Assembly: GCA_963713085.1 (NCBI GenBank)
Contig: CAVQKQ010000018.1
Coordinates: 124,001-188,000, forward strand
From: PFJX01 sp963713085
GTDB lineage: Bacteria > Pseudomonadota > Gammaproteobacteria > Burkholderiales > Thiobacillaceae
Direction: 5' to 3'
Length of the DNA: 64,000 nt
The notes beneath the pieces are model-generated. The model was not told the origin of the DNA and did not search any database. It worked only from the letters and a program-made list of their open reading frames with translations. Position numbers and translations under genes: made by a program. Below are positions 58,678 through 64,000 of the stretch, one piece after another (the first letter of the stretch is position 1; each line of letters begins with the position of its first letter).

Positions 58678-58983
58678 ATGGCTAAGCTTGCACTGATCAA
58701 CCGGGAAGAAAAGCGTCGCAAGACGGTGAAGAAGTTCGCTGCCAGGCGCGCCGAGCTCAAGGCGATTATCGAGGACGCCAAGCGCACCGACGAGGAGCGC
58801 ATGGAAGCCCGCCTGAAACTTCAGGCCCAGCCTCGCGACGCCAGTCAGAGTCGCCTGCGCAACCGCTGTCAGCTCACCGGGCGTCCTCGCGGCGTGTTCA
58901 GAAAATTCGGTCTGTGCCGGATCAAGATCCGTGAAATCGCCATGCGTGGCGAGATTCCGGGTGTGGTCAAGGCCAGCTGGTAA
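58678..58983 (+). CDS. rpsN: 30S ribosomal protein S14 (long, zinc-free form)
   Basis: 30S head protein, 101 aa. The long form without a zinc-binding four-cysteine site is shown by its length and the segment RDASQSRLRNRCQLTGRPRGVFRKFGLCRIKIREIAMRGEIPGVVKASW. The start MAKLALINREEKRRKTVKKFAARRAEL fixes ATG 58678. Standard spc position between rplE and rpsH. Confidence 0.98.
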   Translation: MAKLALINREEKRRKTVKKFAARRAELKAIIEDAKRTDEERMEARLKLQAQPRDASQSRLRNRCQLTGRPRGVFRKFGLCRIKIREIAMRGEIPGVVKASW

Positions 58984-58995
58984 GGGAGAGCAGAT

Positions 58996-59391
58996 ATGAG
59001 TATGAGTGATCCCATCGCCGACATGCTGACCCGTATCCGCAACGGCCAGATGACGGAAAAGCAGAGTGTGCGCATGCCCTCTTCCAAGGTGAAGAAGGCC
59101 ATCGCCCAGGTTCTGAAGGATGAGGGCTACATCGATGGCTTCCTGGTCCGCGAGAACGAGGGTCTGCCGGAAATGGAAGTCGCCTTGAAGTACTACGCCG
59201 GTCGTCCCGTCATCGAAAAGATCGAGCGGATCAGCAAGCCCGGCCTGCGTATTTACAAAGGCCGTGACGACCTGCCCCGCGTCATGAATGGTTTGGGCGT
59301 AGCCATCGTTTCCACTTCCCAGGGTGTAATGACCGACCGCAAGGCGCGTTCCCTGGGCGTGGGCGGTGAAGTTCTGTGCGTCGTTGCGTAA
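58996..59391 (+). CDS. rpsH: 30S ribosomal protein S8
   Basis: Central-domain 16S rRNA binder that represses the spc operon in E. coli by binding rplE mRNA. The 131-aa protein has DPIADMLTRIRNGQMTEKQSVRMPSSKVKKAIAQVLKDEGYI and ISKPGLRIYKGRDDLPRVMNGLGVAIVSTSQGVMTDRKARSLGVGGEVLCVV. Either ATG 58996 or 59002 could start; the first has GGGAGAG upstream. Confidence 0.98.
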   Translation: MSMSDPIADMLTRIRNGQMTEKQSVRMPSSKVKKAIAQVLKDEGYIDGFLVRENEGLPEMEVALKYYAGRPVIEKIERISKPGLRIYKGRDDLPRVMNGLGVAIVSTSQGVMTDRKARSLGVGGEVLCVVA

Positions 59392-59399
59392 GGTGAAAT

Positions 59400-59933
59400 A
59401 TGTCACGCGTAGCTAAGAATCCCATCCCGGTCCCCAGCGGTATCGAGGTCAAACTTTCCGAAGCCATGATCTCCGTCAAGGGCCCCCTCGGCACCTTGTC
59501 CCAGCAGTTGACCGGACAGGTCAATGTCACCTTCTCCGATGGCGCCCTGCAGGTTGTCGCCGCCCGCGAGACCCGCGATGCCCACGCCATGTCCGGCACG
59601 ACCCGGGCCCTTCTGGCCAATATGGTGCTGGGGGTTTCCAAGGGCTTCGAGAAGAAGCTGAACCTGGTCGGTGTGGGTTACCGCGCCCAAGCCCAGGGCG
59701 ACAAGCTGAATCTGACCCTGGGTTTCTCCCACCCGGTCGAGCATGTCATGCCCGAGGGCGTGAAGGTGGAGACACCCACCCAAACCGAGATCCTGATCAA
59801 GGGCATGGACAAGCAGAAGGTCGGCCAAGTGGCCGCCGATGTCCGTGCCTACCGCAAACCCGAGCCGTACAAAGGCAAGGGTGTGCGCTATGCCAACGAA
59901 GTCGTGGTCCTTAAAGAGACCAAGAAGAAATAA
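59400..59933 (+). CDS. rplF: 50S ribosomal protein L6
   Basis: Protein of the factor-binding region next to the sarcin-ricin loop, 177 aa. The two homologous domains are visible; the second carries GVGYRAQAQGDKLNLTLGFSHPVEHVMPEGVKVETPTQTEILIKGMDKQKVGQVAADVRAYRKPEPYKGKGVRYANE. AAGG precedes ATG 59400. rplR follows 15 bp later. Confidence 0.98.
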   Translation: MSRVAKNPIPVPSGIEVKLSEAMISVKGPLGTLSQQLTGQVNVTFSDGALQVVAARETRDAHAMSGTTRALLANMVLGVSKGFEKKLNLVGVGYRAQAQGDKLNLTLGFSHPVEHVMPEGVKVETPTQTEILIKGMDKQKVGQVAADVRAYRKPEPYKGKGVRYANEVVVLKETKKK

Positions 59934-59948
59934 CCTGGAGCGATTGCA

Positions 59949-60302
59949 ATGGACAAGAAAATCCGGCGTCTGCGCAGGGCGCGCAAAACCCGCGCCAAAA
60001 TCGCGGAGCTTGGTGCGATCCGTCTGTGCGTGCACCGCAGCAATTCGCATATTTATGCGCAACTCATCGATGCGACCGGTGGACGTATTCTGACCGCCGC
60101 CTCCACGGCCGAAAAAGAAGTGAGCGGACAGGCCAAGAACGGAGGCAACGTGGAAGCAGCCAAACTGGTTGGCCAACGTATCGCCGAGAAGGCCAAGCAG
60201 CTGGGTGTGGAGAAGGTTTCCTTCGACCGCTCCGGCTTTGCCTTCCATGGCCGGGTAAAGGCCCTGGCCGATGCGGCCCGCGAACACGGTTTGCAGTTCT
60301 AA
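59949..60302 (+). CDS. rplR: 50S ribosomal protein L18
   Basis: 5S rRNA-binding protein, 117 aa. It starts MDKKIRRLRRARKTRAKIAELGAIRLCVHRSNSHIYAQLID and ends VSFDRSGFAFHGRVKALADAAREHGLQF, the canonical C terminus. GGAG precedes ATG 59949. rpsE follows after 12 bp. Confidence 0.98.
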   Translation: MDKKIRRLRRARKTRAKIAELGAIRLCVHRSNSHIYAQLIDATGGRILTAASTAEKEVSGQAKNGGNVEAAKLVGQRIAEKAKQLGVEKVSFDRSGFAFHGRVKALADAAREHGLQF

Positions 60303-60314
60303 GCGAGGAAGATC

Positions 60315-60827
60315 ATGGCTAGACCAGAACAACAGCAGCAGGATCGTGGCGACGGCCTGAAAGAGAAGATGATCGCGGTCAACCGCGTCACCAAGGTGGT
60401 GAAGGGCGGTCGCATCCTTAGCTTCGCGGCGCTCACGGTGGTGGGCGACGGTGACGGCGGTGTCGGCATGGGCAAGGGCAAGTCCCGGGAAGTGCCCGTC
60501 GCCGTACAGAAGGCGATGGAAGAGGCCCGCCGCAAACTGGTCAAGGTCCCCCTCAAGAACGGAACCTTCCATCATGCCGTAATCGGCCGCCATGGTTCCT
60601 CCCGAGTGTTGATCCAGCCCGCGTCGGCCGGTACCGGCATCATCGCCGGCGGAGCCATGCGCGCTGTGTTCGAGGTGATGGGAGTGACGGATGTGCTGGC
60701 CAAGTGTATCGGCGCCACCAACCCCTACAACATCGTTCGTGCCACCCTGAATGGCCTGGAGCAAATGATGACCCCCAGCGAAGTGGCGGCCAAGCGCGGC
60801 AAGACCGTGGCGGAAATTCTGGAGTAA
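60315..60827 (+). CDS. rpsE: 30S ribosomal protein S5
   Basis: Decoding-fidelity protein, 170 aa. The dsRBD-like N domain has EKMIAVNRVTKVVKGGRILSFAALTVVGDGDGGVGMGKGKSREVPVAV, including the loop where spectinomycin-resistance changes arise, here in the usual state. The C domain has GIIAGGAMRAVFEVMGVTDVLAKCIGATNPYNIVRAT. rpmD follows 5 bp later. Confidence 0.98.
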   Translation: MARPEQQQQDRGDGLKEKMIAVNRVTKVVKGGRILSFAALTVVGDGDGGVGMGKGKSREVPVAVQKAMEEARRKLVKVPLKNGTFHHAVIGRHGSSRVLIQPASAGTGIIAGGAMRAVFEVMGVTDVLAKCIGATNPYNIVRATLNGLEQMMTPSEVAAKRGKTVAEILE

Positions 60828-60832
60828 GCGTG

Positions 60833-61024
60833 ATGTCGGAAGCTAAAGGAAAGATCAAGGTAACCCTGGTCAAGAGCCCTATCGGCACCATTCAGAAACA
60901 CCGTGCCTGTGTGCGTGGTCTGGGTCTGAAGCGCATGCATCAAAGCGTGGTGCTGGAAGATACCCCGGCCGTGCGCGGCATGATTACCCGTGTGAACTTT
61001 CTGGTGAAGGCCGAGGTGGCATGA
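60833..61024 (+). CDS. rpmD: 50S ribosomal protein L30
   Basis: Small 50S protein of 63 aa. It contains KIKVTLVKSPIGTIQKHRACVRGLGLKRMHQSVVLEDTPAVRGMITRVNFLVKAE, matching the whole family length. ATG 60833 (MSEAKGK) is preceded by GGAG. Its stop overlaps the start of rplO. Confidence 0.97.
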   Translation: MSEAKGKIKVTLVKSPIGTIQKHRACVRGLGLKRMHQSVVLEDTPAVRGMITRVNFLVKAEVA

Positions 61025-61467
61025 TGAAACTCAACAGCATCAAACCTGCCGCAGGCAGCACCCAGGCCAACAAGCGCCCGGGACGTGGTATCGGTTCCGG
61101 TCTGGGCAAGACCGGTGGTCGTGGCCACAAGGGCCAGAAATCCCGCGCCGGCGGTTTCCACAAGGTGGGCTTCGAGGGCGGCCAGATGCCCATGGCTCGC
61201 CGTCTTCCCAAGCGTGGCTTCATCTCCTTGGATCGCGCCTTCAAGGCGGAAATCCGCCTCTCCGCCCTGAACAACCTGCCGGTGGATACCGTTGATATGC
61301 TGATCCTCAAGCAGGCCGGTTTGGTTTCCCAGTTGACCAAGTCGGTCAAGGTGATTCTTTCCGGCAAGATCGAAAAGGCGGTGAAGATCGTCGGGCTGGG
61401 CGTAACCAGCGGCGCCAAGGCGGCCATCGAGGCCGCCGGCGGAAGCGTTGAATCCAATGCGGGTTGA
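61024..61467 (+). CDS. rplO: 50S ribosomal protein L15
   Basis: Late-assembly 50S protein, 147 aa. It starts MKLNSIKPAAGSTQANKRPGRGIGSGLGKTGGRGHKGQKSRAGG, the extended Gly/Arg-rich tail that enters 23S rRNA, and has FEGGQMPMARRLPKRGF. Two ATGs (61021 and 61024) overlap the rpmD stop; 61024 gives the family-typical N terminus. secY follows 16 bp later. Confidence 0.98.
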   Translation: MKLNSIKPAAGSTQANKRPGRGIGSGLGKTGGRGHKGQKSRAGGFHKVGFEGGQMPMARRLPKRGFISLDRAFKAEIRLSALNNLPVDTVDMLILKQAGLVSQLTKSVKVILSGKIEKAVKIVGLGVTSGAKAAIEAAGGSVESNAG

Positions 61468-61483
61468 GGACTGAGGACTTATC

Positions 61484-62812
61484 GTGGCCGGTGCCGCTGC
61501 TAACCTGCTTCAAATGTCTGGAAAGATGGGCGACCTGAAACGTCGCCTCTGGTTTCTGTTGGGCGCCCTGGTGGTTTACCGAATCGGCTCCTTTGTCCCG
61601 GTGCCCGGTATCGACCCGGGGGTTCTGGCGGATCTGTTCCATTCCCAGCAAAACGGCATACTGGGCATGTTCAACATGTTCTCGGGCGGTGCGCTGAAGC
61701 GCTTCTCGGTATTTGCCCTGGGCATCATGCCCTATATTTCCGCCTCCATCATCGTGCAGTTGATGACGGTGGTTTCGCCCCAGTTGGAAGCCCTTAAAAA
61801 AGAGGGCGAGGCCGGGCGCCGCAAGATTACCCAGTACACCCGTTATGGAACGGTGGCACTTGCAACCTTTCAGGCCATCGGCATTTCCATCGCCCTGGAA
61901 AGCCAGGCCGGTCTGGTTCTGGACCCGGGTTTCATGTTCCGCATCACCAGCATATTCACCCTGGTGGCGGGGACCATGTTCCTGATGTGGCTTGGCGAGC
62001 AGATTACCGAGCGGGGGTTGGGCAACGGCATCTCCATCATCATCTTCGCGGGTATCGCTGCCGGCCTGCCCCGCGCGGTGGGCGGCACCCTGGAACTGAC
62101 ACGTACCGGGGCCTTCTCGATTCCCTTGGTGCTGATCCTGTTTGCCGGGGCCTTGCTGATCACCGGCCTGGTGGTGTTCGTGGAGCGGGGCCAGCGAAAG
62201 ATCCTGGTCAATTACGCCAAGCGCCAGGTCGGCAACAAGGTGTATGGCGGTCAAAGCTCCCATCTGCCTTTGAAGCTCAACATGGCGGGCGTTATCCCTC
62301 CCATCTTCGCCAGTTCGATTATCCTGTTCCCCGCCACCATCGCGGGTTGGTTCGGAAGCAACCAGTCCATGTCGTGGCTCAAGGACGTCGGCGCGTCCCT
62401 GTCTCCCGGCCAGCCGCTGCACGCCATACTTTACGCGGCCGCCATCATCTTCTTCTGTTTCTTCTATACGGCCCTGGTGTTCAATCCCCGGGAAACCGCC
62501 GACAACCTGAAGAAAAGCGGCGCGTTCATCCCCGGATATCGCCCGGGTGAACAAACCTCCCGCTTTATTGACAAGGTAATGACCCGGCTGACCCTGATCG
62601 GTGCCGTTTACATCACCCTTGTCTGTCTCATCCCGGAATTTCTGATCGTCAGTTGGAACGTGCCGTTCTATTTCGGTGGCACTTCCCTGCTGATCATTGT
62701 CGTGGTCGCCATGGATTTCATGGCGCAGGTTCAGGCCTATGTCATGACGCACCAGTATGAGTCCCTGCTCAAGAAGGCCAACTTCAAGGGCGGCAACTTC
62801 ATCAGTAGGTGA
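61484..62812 (+). CDS. secY: preprotein translocase channel SecY
   Basis: Central pore of the SecYEG translocon in the inner membrane, 442 aa with ten TM segments. Family marks are RLWFLLGALVVYRIGSFVPVPGIDP (TM1), the plug region GILGMFNMFSGGALKRFSVFALGIMPYISASIIVQLM, NGISIIIFAGI, and the C-terminal TM10 region. The start is GTG 61484 (MAGAAANLLQMSG). It works with secE found 26 kb upstream in this window. Confidence 0.97.
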   Translation: MAGAAANLLQMSGKMGDLKRRLWFLLGALVVYRIGSFVPVPGIDPGVLADLFHSQQNGILGMFNMFSGGALKRFSVFALGIMPYISASIIVQLMTVVSPQLEALKKEGEAGRRKITQYTRYGTVALATFQAIGISIALESQAGLVLDPGFMFRITSIFTLVAGTMFLMWLGEQITERGLGNGISIIIFAGIAAGLPRAVGGTLELTRTGAFSIPLVLILFAGALLITGLVVFVERGQRKILVNYAKRQVGNKVYGGQSSHLPLKLNMAGVIPPIFASSIILFPATIAGWFGSNQSMSWLKDVGASLSPGQPLHAILYAAAIIFFCFFYTALVFNPRETADNLKKSGAFIPGYRPGEQTSRFIDKVMTRLTLIGAVYITLVCLIPEFLIVSWNVPFYFGGTSLLIIVVVAMDFMAQVQAYVMTHQYESLLKKANFKGGNFISR

Positions 62813-62823
62813 AGTAGGGAAAT

Positions 62824-63042
62824 ATGTCCAAGGATGATGTCATTCAGATGCAGGGCGAAGTGGTGGAGAACCTACCCAACGCCACATTCAGAGTGAAGCT
62901 GGAAAACGGTCATGTGGTACTTGGGCACATCTCCGGGAAAATGCGCATGCACTACATCCGCATCCTTCCCGGTGACAAGGTCACGGTGGAACTGACGCCT
63001 TACGACCTTACCCGCGCGCGCATCGTTTACCGCGCCAAGTGA
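62824..63042 (+). CDS. infA: translation initiation factor IF-1
   Basis: OB-fold initiation factor that blocks the A site during initiation, 72 aa: MSKDDVIQMQGEVVENLPNATFRVKLENGHVVLGHISGKMRMHYIRILPGDKVTVELTPYDLTRARIVYRAK. Length and sequence are canonical. Its place between secY and rpmJ is characteristic of Betaproteobacteria, in contrast to E. coli, where infA is elsewhere. Confidence 0.98.
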   Translation: MSKDDVIQMQGEVVENLPNATFRVKLENGHVVLGHISGKMRMHYIRILPGDKVTVELTPYDLTRARIVYRAK

Positions 63043-63066
63043 TTTGTTTATTAGAAGGAGCCGGAC

Positions 63067-63180
63067 ATGCGTGTTCAAGCCTCGGTTAAGAAGATTTGCC
63101 GCAAATGCAAGATCGTGCGCCGCAAGGGTGTGGTGCGCGTTATTTGCAGTGAAGCGCGGCACAAGCAGCGCCAAGGTTGA
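63067..63180 (+). CDS. rpmJ: 50S ribosomal protein L36 (zinc-binding form)
   Basis: Smallest 50S protein, 37 aa. It begins MRVQASVKKICRKCKIVRRK and ends in ICSEARHKQRQG. The CxxC pair, a third Cys and a His (ICRKCK ... VICSEARH) form the zinc ribbon of the C+ type. AAGGAG precedes ATG 63067. Last gene of the spc set; a new promoter follows. Confidence 0.97.
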   Translation: MRVQASVKKICRKCKIVRRKGVVRVICSEARHKQRQG

Positions 63181-63196
63181 CAAGGGTTGGATTGGC

Positions 63197-63226
63197 TTGC
63201 CAAGCGGCGGGTCATTTCACTATAAT
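63197..63226 (+). promoter_or_regulatory. promoter of the alpha operon (rpsM onward)
   Basis: TTGCCA (63197-63202), 18-bp spacer, perfect TATAAT (63221-63226), 30 bp before rpsM. Confidence 0.78.
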
Positions 63227-63256
63227 TTACAGTTTTCGATTGCCAGGGGTTAATAC

Positions 63257-63619
63257 ATGGCCCGTATCGCTGGGGTAAATATCCCAAACCATAAGCATGC
63301 CGAGATCGCATTGACCGCGATCTATGGCGTCGGTCGCATGCGCGCCCGTCAGATCTGTCAGGGAGCCGGCGTCAATCCCGCCGTCAAGATGAAGGATCTG
63401 ACCGACGCCGATGTGGAAAAGCTGCGCGACGGCGTGGCCAAGTTCATGGTGGAAGGCGATCTGCGCCGGGAAGTCACCATGAACATCAAGCGTCTCATGG
63501 ACGTGGGCTGCTACCGTGGCGTGCGCCATCGTCGCGGCCTACCCGTGCGCGGCCAACGTACCCGCACCAATGCCCGCACCCGCAAGGGCCCCCGCAAGCA
63601 GATGCAAATCAAGAAGTAA
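63257..63619 (+). CDS. rpsM: 30S ribosomal protein S13
   Basis: Head protein contacting the P-site tRNA and 50S L5 bridge, 120 aa. The N terminus MARIAGVNIPNHKHAEIALTAIYGVGRMRARQIC has the helix-two-turns-helix element, and the C-terminal tail RGVRHRRGLPVRGQRTRTNARTRKGPRKQMQIKK is basic. ATG 63257 follows AGGGGTT. First gene of the alpha operon. Confidence 0.98.
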   Translation: MARIAGVNIPNHKHAEIALTAIYGVGRMRARQICQGAGVNPAVKMKDLTDADVEKLRDGVAKFMVEGDLRREVTMNIKRLMDVGCYRGVRHRRGLPVRGQRTRTNARTRKGPRKQMQIKK

Positions 63620-63631
63620 CAGGACAGGAAT

Positions 63632-64000
63632 ATGGCCAAGGCAACTGCCGCGCGCGCGCGGAAGAAAGTCAAGAAGAACGTGGCGGATGGTGTCGCCCAC
63701 ATTCACGCTTCTTTCAACAACACCATCGTCACCATCACCGACCGCCAGGGCAATGCCTTGGCATGGGCTACCGCCGGCGGCGCCGGCTTCAAGGGCTCGC
63801 GCAAGAGCACCCCGTTCGCGGCCCAGGTGGCCGCCGAGAACGCGGGCAAGATGGCCCTCGAATATGGCCTGAAGAATCTGGAAGTGCGCATCAAGGGGCC
63901 CGGCCCCGGCCGCGATTCCACCGTGCGTGCCCTGAATGCCCTGGGTTACAAGATCACCAGCATTTCCGACGTGACGCCCATGCCCCACAACGGCTGCCGT
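63632..64000 (+). CDS. rpsK: 30S ribosomal protein S11 (3' end cut by window edge)
   Basis: Platform protein next to the E-site mRNA. The visible 123 codons contain VADGVAHIHASFNNTIVTITDRQGNALAWATAGGAGFKGSRKSTPFAAQVAAE and GPGPGRDSTVRALNALGYKITSISDVTPMPHNGC, close to the usual C terminus, so only a few codons are missing. AGGA lies upstream of ATG 63632. rpsD, rpoA and rplQ would be expected next. Confidence 0.98.
   Translation, partial: MAKATAARARKKVKKNVADGVAHIHASFNNTIVTITDRQGNALAWATAGGAGFKGSRKSTPFAAQVAAENAGKMALEYGLKNLEVRIKGPGPGRDSTVRALNALGYKITSISDVTPMPHNGCR

Overview
This 64 kb window is a GC-rich chromosomal segment from a Gram-negative bacterium. Gene order and content point to Betaproteobacteria, probably near the Rhodocyclales/Nitrosomonadales, though I cannot name a genus. 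The evidence is: rpsF-priB-rpsR-rplI-dnaB-alr; rpoH-ftsX-ftsE-ftsY facing a pair of M16 peptidases, rsmD, coaD and fdx; lolB-ispE-tRNA-Gln-prs-rplY-pth-ychF; tRNA-Tyr/Gly/Thr-tuf-tRNA-Trp-secE-nusG-rplKAJL-rpoBC; and a str-S10-spc-alpha ribosomal array with infA between secY and rpmJ. A CIRCE element sits in front of rpoH. I see no phage, transposase, CRISPR array, rRNA or plasmid function; this is core genome.

Layout. 1-9.2 kb: 3' part of miaA, a patatin-like lipase, a spermidine-synthase-like protein, rppH, a CBS-domain protein, two small unassigned genes, the Fe-S carrier gene mrp/apbC behind a probable IscR box, dcd, and a large PLP amino-acid decarboxylase. 9.2-14.4 kb: the rpsF-priB-rpsR-rplI operon with its promoter and leader, dnaB, alr, and a trpC gene broken by a 50-bp palindromic repeat. 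14.4-16.6 kb: an outer-membrane porin, a ComEA-like peptide, a repeat cluster, and a self-contained unit for a 34-aa membrane peptide. 16.6-24.2 kb: rpoH, ftsX, ftsE and ftsY (minus strand); two M16 peptidase genes (the second frameshifted), rsmD, coaD and a ferredoxin (plus strand). 24.2-33.9 kb: a dynamin-like GTPase and mutM (minus strand), then a TPR lipoprotein, lolB, ispE, tRNA-Gln, prs, rplY, pth and ychF. 34-48 kb: four tRNAs, tuf copy 1, secE, nusG, rplKAJL and rpoBC. 48-64 kb: rpsL, rpsG, fusA, tuf copy 2 and the S10/spc ribosomal cluster, ending inside rpsK.

How the genes work together. Most of the window builds and runs the gene-expression machinery: ribosomal proteins, elongation factors, RNA polymerase, NusG, SecE/SecY, IF-1, peptidyl-tRNA hydrolase and tRNA modification. 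Smaller sets serve cell division and membrane targeting (FtsEX, FtsY), outer-membrane lipoprotein sorting (LolB), cofactor and isoprenoid precursors (CoaD, IspE, Prs), DNA repair and replication (MutM, DnaB, PriB) and Fe-S assembly.

The most notable departures from a routine core region are: the repeat insertion that splits trpC; an orphan promoter-ORF-terminator unit for a 34-aa hydrophobic peptide; an extra stretch of about 70 residues in RpoB; the IscR-like and CIRCE operators; a probable CTG start for priB; a one-base frameshift in the inactive-type M16 subunit; and two tuf genes that differ at only three synonymous sites. I did not find a convincing wholly new multi-gene system.
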